Of a stretch of DNA of 64,000 nt, positions 36,858-45,280 are shown piece after piece. How positions within the stretch are numbered: the stretch's first letter is position 1; every line of letters begins with the position of its first letter. The notes beneath the pieces are model-generated. The model had not been told where the DNA came from. It saw only the letters and a program-made list of their open reading frames with translations, and made no database searches. A program made the position numbers and the translations under genes. Source of the DNA: Rhizobium giardinii bv. giardinii H152 (lineage in GTDB: Bacteria > Pseudomonadota > Alphaproteobacteria > Rhizobiales > Rhizobiaceae); NCBI RefSeq assembly GCF_000379605.1, contig NZ_KB902680.1, forward strand, positions 248,186-312,185, in the 5' to 3' direction.

Positions 36858-37708
36858 GCGCCTTCTCCTTCATCGGACGAGCGGAACAGGCGGTCGAGAA
36901 CAATGGCGAGAATAACGATGCAAAGGCCTGCTTCAAAGCCCTTGGCGACATTGACCGTATTCAGGGCGCGCAGCACCGGTACGCCGAGGCCGTTGGCGCC
37001 AACCAGGGCCGCAATGACAACCATCGAGAGAGACAGCATGATCGTCTGGGTGAGGCCGGCCATGATCTGCGGCATGGCGAACGGGATTTCGATCTTGCGC
37101 AGCACCTGCGACGGCGTTGCGCCGAAGGAGACGGCTGCTTCCACCAGCGACGGCGGCGTCGAGATAATGCCGAGGCGGGTCAGACGGATGGGGGCGGGAA
37201 TGGCGAAGATCACCGTTGCGATCAGGCCCGGTACCATACCGAGACCAAAGAGGATCAGCGCCGGGATGAGATAGACGAAGGTGGGGATGGTCTGCATCAG
37301 GTCGAGGATCGGGCGCAGAAAGGCATAGAACACCGGTCTGCGCGCTGCCACGATGCCGAGCGGAATGCCGACGGCCATGCTGACGAAGCTGGCGGCGAGC
37401 ACCAGTGCCAGCGTCTCAGTGGTTTCTTTCCAATATCCCTGATTGATGATCAGCAGCAGCCCGAGGCAGGTAAACAGCGTAATGCCGATCGAGCGGCGCA
37501 GCCACCAGGATAGCGCCGTGACGATCGCGACGACGATCAGCGCATGCGGTGTCTGCAGAATGAACAGCAGAACTGCCACGACGCCGGACAGGAAATTTGC
37601 GAGCTGATCGAAGAACAATTCGAAATTGGTTGTGAGCCAATCGACGAAGGCCTTGGCCCCTGTCCCAATTGGAACACGATATTCGGTCAAAAAATCCACG
37701 GAAAACAT
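36854..37708 (-). CDS. choW: Choline ABC transporter permease
   Basis: A 284-residue ProW-type permease with about six to seven hydrophobic helices. The coupling-helix region SLVEAAVSFGATPSQVLRKIEIPFAMPQIMAGLTQTIMLSLSMVVIAALVGA (about 182-233) carries the EAA-loop pattern of betaine/choline permeases. It is coupled to choV and lies 74 bases after choX with a terminator hairpin in between. Confidence 0.93.
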   Translation of the reverse strand: MFSVDFLTEYRVPIGTGAKAFVDWLTTNFELFFDQLANFLSGVVAVLLFILQTPHALIVVAIVTALSWWLRRSIGITLFTCLGLLLIINQGYWKETTETLALVLAASFVSMAVGIPLGIVAARRPVFYAFLRPILDLMQTIPTFVYLIPALILFGLGMVPGLIATVIFAIPAPIRLTRLGIISTPPSLVEAAVSFGATPSQVLRKIEIPFAMPQIMAGLTQTIMLSLSMVVIAALVGANGLGVPVLRALNTVNVAKGFEAGLCIVILAIVLDRLFRSSDEGEGA

Positions 37709-37741
37709 CCCACGTCGGAAGAACGAAACGAAAAGCGGTTC

Positions 37742-37768
37742 AAAAAAGGCGGGGAAATCTTCCCCGCC
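37742..37768 (-). terminator. Intra-operon terminator between choX and choW
   Basis: A perfect 9-base stem GGCGGGGAA/TTCCCCGCC with a 3-base loop. On the minus strand it is followed directly by TTTTTT, a textbook Rho-independent terminator. It lies between the choX stop (37782) and choW start (37708), so part of the transcripts should end after choX. Confidence 0.85.
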
Positions 37769-37781
37769 TCATCGTCGCCGG

Positions 37782-38732
37782 TCAGAGACCGAGGGCTGTT
37801 TTCACGGCCGGCAATCCTTCGGCGCCGTCCTTGGTCGTGACGCCGGCAAGCCACGGTTCGATGGCGGCCGGATTGGCCTTGATCCATTCCTTTGCGGCTG
37901 CGTCCGGCTCCATGCCGTCGTTCAGGATCTTGCCCATGATCTCGTTTTCCATCGGAAGCGAGAACTTCAGATTGGTGATCAGCTTGCCGACATTCGGGCA
38001 TTCTGTGGTGTAGCCTGCGCGCACGTTGGTGAACACGGTTGCGCCGCCGAAGTTCGGGCCAAAGATATCGTCGCCACCCGAAAGGTAGGTGAGCTTGAAA
38101 TTGGCATTCATCGGATGCGGTTCCCAGCCGAGGAAGACGACCGGTGCGCCATCCTTTTCCGCACGGGCGACCTGCGCGAGCATGCCCTGTTCGGAGGATT
38201 CGACCACCTCGAAGCCCTTCAGGCCGAAAGTGTCCTTGTCGACCATGTCGATGATCAGGCGGTTGCCGTCATTGCCCGGCTCGATACCGTAGATCTTGCC
38301 GTCAAGCTCATCCTTGTGAGCTGCGATGTCCTTGAAATCCTTGATGCCGATTTCGGCGCCCTTGGCATTGGTCGCCAGCGTGTACTTGGCGCCCTCGAGA
38401 TTCGGGCCGAAGGATTCGACCGATTTGTCGTCGAGGAACGGACGCACGTCGTTTTCCTGGGTCGGCATCCAGTTGCCGAGGAAGACGTCGATGTCCTTGT
38501 TCTTCAGCGACTGATAGGTAACCGGAACGGACAGAACCTTGATGTCGGTCTCGTAGCCGAGACCCTTCAGGACGGCGCTGACTGTTGCGGTCGTCGCGGT
38601 AATGTCGGTCCAGCCGACATCGGCGAAACGGACGGTCCCACAGCTTTCAGGCTCGGCGGCATGAGCCGACGTCAGCGCAGCTAGCGAAACGGCTGCAGTC
38701 AGCATGAATTTCAATGTCAGTCTGGTCATCAT
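37782..38732 (-). CDS. choX: Choline-binding periplasmic protein
   Basis: A 316-residue type II binding protein with signal peptide MMTRLTLKFMLTAAVSLAALTSAHA. RFADVGWTDITATTATVSAVLKGLGYETDIKVLSVPVTYQSLKNKDIDVFLGNWMPT (about 33-90) is characteristic of ChoX, whose aromatic cage binds choline. GWEPHPMNANFKLTYLSGGDD follows. Of three clustered ATGs (38738, 38732, 38729), 38732 has AGGGG at the best distance. It supplies choline for betaine synthesis or phosphatidylcholine. Confidence 0.93.
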   Translation of the reverse strand: MMTRLTLKFMLTAAVSLAALTSAHAAEPESCGTVRFADVGWTDITATTATVSAVLKGLGYETDIKVLSVPVTYQSLKNKDIDVFLGNWMPTQENDVRPFLDDKSVESFGPNLEGAKYTLATNAKGAEIGIKDFKDIAAHKDELDGKIYGIEPGNDGNRLIIDMVDKDTFGLKGFEVVESSEQGMLAQVARAEKDGAPVVFLGWEPHPMNANFKLTYLSGGDDIFGPNFGGATVFTNVRAGYTTECPNVGKLITNLKFSLPMENEIMGKILNDGMEPDAAAKEWIKANPAAIEPWLAGVTTKDGAEGLPAVKTALGL

Positions 38733-38975
38733 GGTCATTCCCCTGCGTCTTATGGTTGTAGCCAATCACCAAATGTTCGCCAATTCAAGCGCCCTCGGTG
38801 TTGCCCTTGAGTTTATTGGGACATTCGCCAGACAGCCCGCGTAAAACGACGTAAGATGTCGCATTGTTCGCGTTCTGCCGGGAAGTGTCGATTTTCTGTG
38901 GTTTCTGCGCTCGCGCTCTAGCCTTCCTCGCCCGGTCTGTTCATGAACGAGCGACAGCATACAGAAGAGGACGCC

Positions 38976-39557
38976 ATGGCAAAACTGTATTTCAGCTACG
39001 CCACGATGAACGCCGGAAAATCGACCCTGCTGCTGCAGGCATCCTACAATTATCGCGAACGCGGCATGCGCACGGTCATCCTGATCGCAGCCTTTGATGA
39101 TCGGGCAGGCACGGGGCGGGTGTCCTCCCGCATCGGTCTGAGCGATGAGGGCATTCCCTTCACCCATGAAGACGATCTCTATGCCTTGATCGAACGCCTG
39201 CATGGCGAAGAAACGGTTGCCTGCGTGTTCGTCGACGAGGCGCAGTTCCTCGGTGAGGATCAGGTCTGGCAACTGGCGCGCGTCGCCGATCGCATCGGCA
39301 TTCCGGTGATGGCCTATGGGCTGCGCACGGACTTCCAAGGAAAGCTCTTTCCCGGCTCGATGGCGCTGCTCGCCATTGCCGACGAGCTGCGGGAAGTCCG
39401 CACGATCTGCCATTGCGGCCGCAAGGCGACCATGGTCGTTCGGATGGACGCCGATGGCAATGTTGTCCGCGAAGGAGCCCAGGTCGATGTCGGGGGCAAC
39501 GAGAAATACGTCGTCTTTTGCCGGCGCCATTGGGAAGACGTCATGAAGGCAGACTGA
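38976..39557 (+). CDS. tdk: Thymidine kinase
   Basis: A 193-residue type II TK. The P-loop is in YFSYATMNAGKSTLLLQASYNY (about 5-26), Walker B-like CVFVDEAQFL (about 86-95), and the lasso zinc site has CHCGRKAT (about 150) plus CRRHW near the end. The ATG at 38976 has AGAGGA upstream. It salvages thymidine to dTMP. It is isolated between the cho operon (divergent) and a cytochrome gene. Confidence 0.95.
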   Translation: MAKLYFSYATMNAGKSTLLLQASYNYRERGMRTVILIAAFDDRAGTGRVSSRIGLSDEGIPFTHEDDLYALIERLHGEETVACVFVDEAQFLGEDQVWQLARVADRIGIPVMAYGLRTDFQGKLFPGSMALLAIADELREVRTICHCGRKATMVVRMDADGNVVREGAQVDVGGNEKYVVFCRRHWEDVMKAD

Positions 39558-39626
39558 CGGGCTATCGCGCGACAGCCGCGCCGTGTCATGGTGGCGGCGT
39601 TCCGTTCGCTCTCCGGAGAACCGCCG

Positions 39627-40010
39627 ATGCCGCTGCGTCTTTCTTTGATCAGTGCCTGTCTCTGTCTTTGGGCGGGCCTCGCCCATGCCGATGGCGACGC
39701 GGGAGCGGGCGCGCAGGTCTTCAGGAAATGCGGAGCCTGCCATGCCGCGTCCGAACCGGTCAACCGGGTCGGACCGAGCCTGTTGGGCGTCATAGGCCGC
39801 CCGGTTGCGACCTTTGCCGGTTACAGCTATTCCGCCGCCATGAAAGCCTTCGGCGAAGGCGGCAAGGTCTGGGACGAGACCCTGCTTGCCGAATATCTTC
39901 TCAGCCCGAAAGCCATGGTGCCGGGGACGAAAATGTCCTTTCCCGGATTGAAGAAGCCTCACGACATTGAAAACGTCATTGCCTATTTAAAGGCCACAGC
40001 TACGAAATAA
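39627..40010 (+). CDS. Periplasmic class I cytochrome c
   Basis: A 127-residue c-type cytochrome with signal peptide MPLRLSLISACLCLWAGLAHA. The heme site is KCGACHA (about 36-42), and the axial Met lies in GTKMSFPGLKKP (about 102-113). The pattern VGPSLLGVIGRPVATFAGYSYSAAMK is the cytochrome c2/CycM-like type. An upstream in-frame start without ribosome site is not used. Electron partner unknown. Confidence 0.92.
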   Translation: MPLRLSLISACLCLWAGLAHADGDAGAGAQVFRKCGACHAASEPVNRVGPSLLGVIGRPVATFAGYSYSAAMKAFGEGGKVWDETLLAEYLLSPKAMVPGTKMSFPGLKKPHDIENVIAYLKATATK

Positions 40011-40171
40011 CGCGTTTTCGGCAGGCGAGTTGCCGACAACGGGATGCACAATCGAAAAACGGCCGCTGGGCACTTGTGCTTCAGATCGCTGCTCCCATTA
40101 TATAAACGGATGTCACGACTGAATAATTGACCTGCGCGGCGCGTCTTGCACCGGAGCGAGAGGGGGAAACG

Positions 40172-41260
40172 ATGGCGACACTTCAGAATTTTGAGAGCGA
40201 GATCGAGAAAACGCGCGGCATCGTCGAACAGATGCGCGGCAAGATGAACCAGTCCGCAGTGGTGCTCGACCAGTTCGCTAAAGCCGACACCAAACTGGGT
40301 GACGCAAATTTCGACATCGAGAACGCCCGTATCCAGGACGTCATCAACCAGCAGAAGGTGATGGAAGGCAACATCGCCGACCTCATCATCGGACTGGAAG
40401 ATGCGACCAATGTTTTCGGCGCAGAATTCGAGAGCATGAAGAGCTACACGGGCTATGAGAAGTTCGTCAGCATCTTCTCCAAGCAGAGCGCCCAGCGCAT
40501 GCGCACCGATCGCGTGCGCAACATGTCGCTTGCCGGCAATCTGCAGGAACTGCTCTCCAAATCCGACACCATCGTCGGCATTCTGAAAGAGCAGAAGAGC
40601 GTTCTCGAAGCCCGTTACAAGACATCCGAGGCCAGTCTCGTGCAGGTGATCGAGCGTCGCAAAGGCACGATGACGAACCTTCAGGCGACCCAGAAGCGGA
40701 TCGAGGAACTGAACCCGCTGTTGATGGACATCGAAAACAAGATCGCCGCCTCGACCGATCAGATGACCCGCACCCAGCTCGAAGGCGAGCGCTCGGTTCT
40801 GGCCACCGAATACAACGAGAAGCAGGCCAAGGAGCAGGAACTGCTTGCCGAAAGCCAGACGCTCGAGCGCTACACCTCGATGTTCCAGACCTTCGTCGAT
40901 TCGCTCAACAACCAGATTGCCGCACAGAACACGCTGATCAACAAGCTGACGATCGATACCGAACAGCGCATCGTGCTCTACAAGGCGCTGGAGGATTCGT
41001 TGAAGACGGCCGCGCAGCAGGATGTCGCCCACAAGATCAACACGCTTGGCAGCCAGGTCGATACCGCGGCCGAGGAAACCATGGCCGGCATCGGCTCGGC
41101 GGCGCAACGCCACATCGGCGATCTCCTGGAAATGCACGAGAAGAACATGCTCTCGACCCAGGACATCCAGCGCCGCAAGAAGCTCGCCGACGACGCGTTT
41201 GCGCGGCGGTTCCAGGCCGTGATGGACAAGCACAATTCGGCAAATTACGTGAAGCAGTGA
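40172..41260 (+). CDS. Long coiled-coil protein of unknown function, first gene of an AAA+ cluster
   Basis: A 362-residue, almost wholly helical, charged soluble protein without signal peptide or membrane segment. It has heptad-rich stretches at about 1-60, 150-260 (VLEARYKTSEASLVQVIERRKG...) and 300-355. GAGGGGG precedes the ATG. I do not recognise the family with confidence. The helical build and C-terminal pattern (QRIVLYKALEDSLKTAAQQ) call for comparison with TelA/KlaA toxic-anion-resistance proteins. It opens a co-directional group with the AAA+ ATPase and the membrane-anchored DUF2333-like protein. Confidence 0.75.
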   Translation: MATLQNFESEIEKTRGIVEQMRGKMNQSAVVLDQFAKADTKLGDANFDIENARIQDVINQQKVMEGNIADLIIGLEDATNVFGAEFESMKSYTGYEKFVSIFSKQSAQRMRTDRVRNMSLAGNLQELLSKSDTIVGILKEQKSVLEARYKTSEASLVQVIERRKGTMTNLQATQKRIEELNPLLMDIENKIAASTDQMTRTQLEGERSVLATEYNEKQAKEQELLAESQTLERYTSMFQTFVDSLNNQIAAQNTLINKLTIDTEQRIVLYKALEDSLKTAAQQDVAHKINTLGSQVDTAAEETMAGIGSAAQRHIGDLLEMHEKNMLSTQDIQRRKKLADDAFARRFQAVMDKHNSANYVKQ

Positions 41261-41329
41261 TTGTCATCCGCGATGATGCCGTTTGATCGAAAGTGGGATG
41301 GGTTGTTCCCTTTTAGCCGCATGGCGGCT

Positions 41330-41453
41330 TCCACCTCCCCCTTGAGGGGGGAGGTCGCGCGGAACGCGCGGGTGGGGGTGATCTTGGGGTGTCGCAAGAG
41401 GTCACCCCACCCCGGAGCTTCGCTCCGGCCCTCCCCCTCAAGGGGAGGGTGGA
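41330..41453. repeat. Palindromic intergenic element with long inverted ends
   Basis: About 124 bases between the first two cluster genes. The left end (TCCACCTCCCCCTTGAGGGG) is nearly the reverse complement of the right end (CCCCTCAAGGGGAGGGTGGA). Each end also folds on itself, and an inner hairpin CGGAGCTTCGCTCCG is present. It looks like a non-coding MITE/RIME-type element. Its right edge is 4 bases from the next ATG and supplies that gene's ribosome site. Confidence 0.75.
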
Positions 41454-41457
41454 CACC

Positions 41458-42606
41458 ATGAACGCCGCAACCCAAGGTCCGGTCGGTCAGTATTTCGCCT
41501 CGATCCGGTCGGCGCTCGGCGGACTTGAAATCTTTCTCGGCGACCGCAACTCGCCGCTGTACCGTAATTCGGTGGTCGGCGAGGTGGTGGTGCCTTATCT
41601 TGCGCGGCTGAAGGCATCCTTCTCCTGCTGGGAGAACCGGATCGGGTTCATCGAGCAGTTCCGCATTTCCCGCGCCGAAAGCGGCTTTCCGGTGTTCCAG
41701 AACGTGCTGGAGCTGGAAAACGACCGGCAGTCGGCGGAAAAGCGGCTCTCGGGCATTCCGCAAGCCGATGCGTTGCGCCAGGAAATGGCCGACTTCATCC
41801 TGCGCCACAAGGCGTTTCCTGCCGAGCTGCAGTCGCGCATGGCCGAACGGCTCTATCTCGAGCAGATCGGCAAGGGCGACATCTTCTCGCCGTTCATCAT
41901 GCCCGAGACGATCCGGGTCGCCGTCAACCCGAAGACGATGCGGCCCTACTATGTCGTCTGCTGGGGTGCCTTTGACGGATCAAGCACCCTGCCGATGGTC
42001 TACATGGCGACGATTGAGGATTCGTCGGAAAAGATCGTCGCGATGCTGGTGACGGACGACGGCAAGCTCAATCCGGAGGTGGATATTCCCCTGCCGATCG
42101 GCGGTCTTCTCAATCCGGAACTGGCCAGCCGCTTCGATGATTTCGCGTTGAAGAACAGCGCCTACTCGCTGACGCCCGTGACGATCGCCACCAATCTCGA
42201 CAAGGATTTTCCCGAACTTCATCCGAAGCAACTGCGCCGCATCGTTCTCGGGCCGTTCTATTCGGCGGGGATCACCGAGAACAATGCCAAGATCAACCAG
42301 ATACTCTCCAAGGTCCGCAAACAGGAAAATGCCTGGCTGCTGACCTGGACGGTGCAGGAGGTCTTTTCCAAGGCCGAGCGTCCGGCCCAGCGTGGCTTCT
42401 GGTCGTCGACGCCGGCTGCGGAAGAATTCCATATCGATACCGACAATCTCGAAGCGACGCGCATGGGGGTCAGTTCCTATGAGAAACATGCACTGGTGCC
42501 GCACGACGCCTATCAGGCGCTCTATGCCGCCGGCGATGCAGCGCAGATCTTCGGCGACTACAAGGTGCATGTGATTTCCGGAAACCAGGTCATCAGCGAG
42601 GTGTGA
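41458..42606 (+). CDS. Unrecognised conserved-type protein, second gene of the AAA+ cluster
   Basis: A 382-residue soluble protein without signal peptide or membrane helix. I do not recognise a family. It starts MNAATQGPVGQYFASIRSALGGLEIFLGDRNSPLYRNSVVGEVVVPYLARL, has a helical first third and a mixed alpha/beta remainder (RPYYVVCWGAFDGSSTLPMVYMATIED). The stop is 4 bases before the AAA+ ATPase ATG, so the two are tightly coupled. The ribosome site GGGAGGGTGG lies inside the palindromic repeat immediately upstream. Confidence 0.8.
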   Translation: MNAATQGPVGQYFASIRSALGGLEIFLGDRNSPLYRNSVVGEVVVPYLARLKASFSCWENRIGFIEQFRISRAESGFPVFQNVLELENDRQSAEKRLSGIPQADALRQEMADFILRHKAFPAELQSRMAERLYLEQIGKGDIFSPFIMPETIRVAVNPKTMRPYYVVCWGAFDGSSTLPMVYMATIEDSSEKIVAMLVTDDGKLNPEVDIPLPIGGLLNPELASRFDDFALKNSAYSLTPVTIATNLDKDFPELHPKQLRRIVLGPFYSAGITENNAKINQILSKVRKQENAWLLTWTVQEVFSKAERPAQRGFWSSTPAAEEFHIDTDNLEATRMGVSSYEKHALVPHDAYQALYAAGDAAQIFGDYKVHVISGNQVISEV

Positions 42607-42610
42607 GACG

Positions 42611-44521
42611 ATGTCACTGAACGCGGGCTTGACGACACTGCATGAGGACGACATCGCCCGGCATCAGGCGGTGGCCCAGGGCCTGGTGACCAAGGTCATC
42701 ATCCTGGAAGCCGACGATCCGGCCTCGAAGACAGCACTTGCGGGAACCGGGCGCCGCTTCGTCTCCACCGTCTCGACCGGCGGCCAGCGCCGTACCCGGG
42801 AAGTGGAGCTGGCAAAGACGATCCAGGCGGTTCGCACAGGTGATCCGCTGATGTCTCCCGCCCAGCACGCGCTGCTCTATCGCTCGCGGCGCGGCCTGCA
42901 GGTGGCCTTGGCGGTTGCAGATGTCTTTGCCCGCCAGACCAATCTTGAAGGCCTGCAGTCGCGCAACGCCACGGCACCTCTCGCTGGCGACGATGCCGCC
43001 CAGTTCAAGGCGCTGTTGTCGGCATCGGCCTATGTCGCCGCGTTCACCTTCGCCGCCTATCTCGGCTCGACCTTGGCCGGGGAAGGGGAACCGGTGGAGG
43101 ACGGCGCCGAGCCTGATTTCCTGTTCGATACGCCGCAGGATGCCTTGAAGAGCCTGGTCTCGGCTCTCGACAGGACGATCGCCGGAGCGCCGGACGATGT
43201 GGCCCTGACAAGCCGGGCTCGCGCGTTTGCCAGGGTGGCGATAGAGGGACTGATCAGCCGCAAGGCGCGGTTCATCGGGCTTTCAACCTTCGAAAACGTT
43301 CATATCCGGCTCGATCAGGACGATTTCACCCTGAACGGCTTCGACGTCGCGCCCGGCGCCAAGCGCAAGCCGCTGGTGATGACCTTCAAGAAGCCGGAAG
43401 AGATCATCGGCAACCACATTGCCAAGTATCAGGCGCTGAAGCTTGCCAAGATGCTGATGGCCTATGATTTCGACCGGCAGATGAACCCCTTCGTCGAACT
43501 CGGCGGCTTCCTCTTCACCTTCATCGGCGACGGCATGCCCGGCACGGGCAAGACGATCCTGATCCAGATGCTTGCCGGCATGCTCAGCGACTACTGCGAG
43601 ATCGCCGGCTACGCCTTTCACTATGAGAATTTCGGCGTCGACCAGATCTCCTCCTATCAGGGCAAGTCCGGACAGAACTGCAAGGAATTCGTCAACAACG
43701 TCATCAATCCGCGCGCCATCGGCTTCGGCACCGTGGACGACGTCGATCAGGTCGCGGCAAAGCGCTCTGACGATCGCGCCTCGGCTGGCCAGCACGAGGT
43801 GACGGCGGTGCTGATGGAGAGTTTCGCCGGCGCCTCGACGGTGATCCGCGGCAATTGCACCTTCGGCATGTTTTCCAACTATCCCGAAAACGTCGACGAC
43901 GCGTTGCGCCAGCGCGCCGGCGCCCGCTGGCTGGTCGACGGGCCGCAGTCGGAAGGTGACTACATCGACATTTTTGCGCTTTTGGTCGGCAAGAACCACC
44001 AGATACCGCTCGGAGAGCACCAGCTCTTCGCCGGGCAGGAAATTAAGAAGGCTGTTTCGCAATCCTACGAGGCCCATTCCCGGCCGAAGGAGGAGGACCT
44101 GCTTGCCGTCTGGGAACGGTTCGAGAGGGAAGAGGGCAAGATCGAGACGCTCGCGGATGTCGGTGCCTATCTGCACATGATCAAGGAGGCGGAACCGCGC
44201 TTCACCGGCCGGGCAATCAGGAACATTACAGATGCGATCAAGATGCGGGCGATGGATGTGGAATTGCCCGACGACTGGTTCGTTGCGCCGCAAGCCTTCA
44301 TGCACAAGCCGTACGACGAGAAAAAAGCGATGATCGAGGAACTGCGCGGACCGATCACGCTTCCCATGGTCATCCAGGAGATCAACCGCTACGCGGACAG
44401 CGAATTCCGTTACACCGACAAATCCGACGATGCAGCCGTCGCCGACATCATCCGCCGTGAACGCCAGAGGGAAAAGGCGATCGCGCAGATCGAGGCAATG
44501 CGGAAGGACGGGCGGTGGTGA
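42611..44521 (+). CDS. AAA+ ATPase, core of an uncharacterised cluster
   Basis: A 636-residue soluble protein. An N-terminal region of about 290 residues has no family I recognise. The AAA+ module follows: Walker A GDGMPGTGKT (306-315), Walker B-like GFGTVDDVDQVA (Asp376-Asp377), a sensor-1 Asn in TFGMFSNYPENVDD (about 421) and candidate arginine fingers in LRQRAGARW (about 432-440). All catalytic elements appear intact. A helical tail ends KSDDAAVADIIRRERQREKAIAQIEAMRK. It follows the previous gene by 4 bases. Probably a remodelling ATPase acting with the neighbouring proteins; substrate unknown. Confidence 0.88.
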   Translation: MSLNAGLTTLHEDDIARHQAVAQGLVTKVIILEADDPASKTALAGTGRRFVSTVSTGGQRRTREVELAKTIQAVRTGDPLMSPAQHALLYRSRRGLQVALAVADVFARQTNLEGLQSRNATAPLAGDDAAQFKALLSASAYVAAFTFAAYLGSTLAGEGEPVEDGAEPDFLFDTPQDALKSLVSALDRTIAGAPDDVALTSRARAFARVAIEGLISRKARFIGLSTFENVHIRLDQDDFTLNGFDVAPGAKRKPLVMTFKKPEEIIGNHIAKYQALKLAKMLMAYDFDRQMNPFVELGGFLFTFIGDGMPGTGKTILIQMLAGMLSDYCEIAGYAFHYENFGVDQISSYQGKSGQNCKEFVNNVINPRAIGFGTVDDVDQVAAKRSDDRASAGQHEVTAVLMESFAGASTVIRGNCTFGMFSNYPENVDDALRQRAGARWLVDGPQSEGDYIDIFALLVGKNHQIPLGEHQLFAGQEIKKAVSQSYEAHSRPKEEDLLAVWERFEREEGKIETLADVGAYLHMIKEAEPRFTGRAIRNITDAIKMRAMDVELPDDWFVAPQAFMHKPYDEKKAMIEELRGPITLPMVIQEINRYADSEFRYTDKSDDAAVADIIRRERQREKAIAQIEAMRKDGRW

Positions 44522-44582
44522 GGATAGGAATTTGCTGATAGCTAATTTTCCTTGCTGTCGGGTTTAAAAGGCCGTAGTTTTC

Positions 44583-44840
44583 ATGAGGAAAATTGTTCTG
44601 AGCAAACAGGCGGCGACGGCATTGCATCGCATGCCCCAGGCCGACGCAAAGCGGATAACGAACAAACTGCAACAATACTCAGTCGATCCGGCATCAATGG
44701 CGAACAATGTGAAGAGACTGCAAGGCTCGGACTATCTGCGATTGAGAGTCGGCGATTGGCGCGTGATTTTCAGCGAGGCAGGTGTTGTTATCGATGTGGT
44801 GAAAATCGCCCCGCGCGGGGACGTTTATAGGGGTATGTAG
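44583..44840 (+). CDS. RelE/HigB-type toxin
   Basis: An 85-residue RelE/ParE-fold toxin, by family a ribosome-dependent mRNA interferase. MRKIVLSKQAATALHRMPQADAKRITNKLQQ and LQGSDYLRLRVGDWRVIFSEAGVVIDVVKIAPRGDVYRG match the pattern, with the basic/catalytic C-terminal part intact. Toxin-first order with an Xre antitoxin one base downstream is the HigBA/RelE-Xre arrangement. It sits between two genes of the AAA+ cluster. Confidence 0.9.
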   Translation: MRKIVLSKQAATALHRMPQADAKRITNKLQQYSVDPASMANNVKRLQGSDYLRLRVGDWRVIFSEAGVVIDVVKIAPRGDVYRGM

Positions 44841-44841
44841 C

Positions 44842-45258
44842 ATGAACTCGGCTGTATCCTTCAAAACGCCAAATGGCGAAGAATTGGTATTGTTAAGCAA
44901 GCAGGACTATGAGGATCTTGTGAGGCAGGCCGAGTTGGCAGAAGACCTTGCAGACGCGGAAGCGGTTCGCGTTTTTCATGAGAAGCTTGCGCGCGGTGAG
45001 GAGGAATTGATCCCGTTGGAGATTGTCAGCCGGTTGATCGATGGTGAAAATCCCATCAGGGTCTGGCGCGAGCACCGAGGTCTGTCGGGGAAAAAGCTCG
45101 CGGAGATGGCCGGCATCAGCGCCGCGTATCTTTCAGAGTTGGAAACGGACAAGAAGGACGGAAGTTTGTCTGTTTTCAAAAGCATCGCGACAGCGCTTCG
45201 TCTCGACTTGGATGATCTTGTTCGCCACGAAACCAGCAACCCGACCGACCATCCATGA
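44842..45258 (+). CDS. Xre-family antitoxin with Phd-like N-terminus (HigA-like)
   Basis: A 138-residue protein. The first part (FKTPNGEELVLLSKQDYEDLV, about 7-27) recalls the Phd/YefM phrase that precedes toxin-binding regions. The C-terminal HTH_3 domain is VWREHRGLSGKKLAEMAGISAAYLSELETDKKDGSLSVFKSIATALRLDLDDLV (about 73-127). It should neutralise the preceding toxin and autorepress. It ends 22 bases before the next cluster gene. Confidence 0.9.
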   Translation: MNSAVSFKTPNGEELVLLSKQDYEDLVRQAELAEDLADAEAVRVFHEKLARGEEELIPLEIVSRLIDGENPIRVWREHRGLSGKKLAEMAGISAAYLSELETDKKDGSLSVFKSIATALRLDLDDLVRHETSNPTDHP

Positions 45259-45280
45259 TTTTGACTGAACGGCTGGCCAC

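Noticed and set aside
35733-37274. A 513-codon plus-strand frame opposite choV and choW
   Set aside because: Antisense shadow of two well-identified transporter genes; composition is that of reversed codons.
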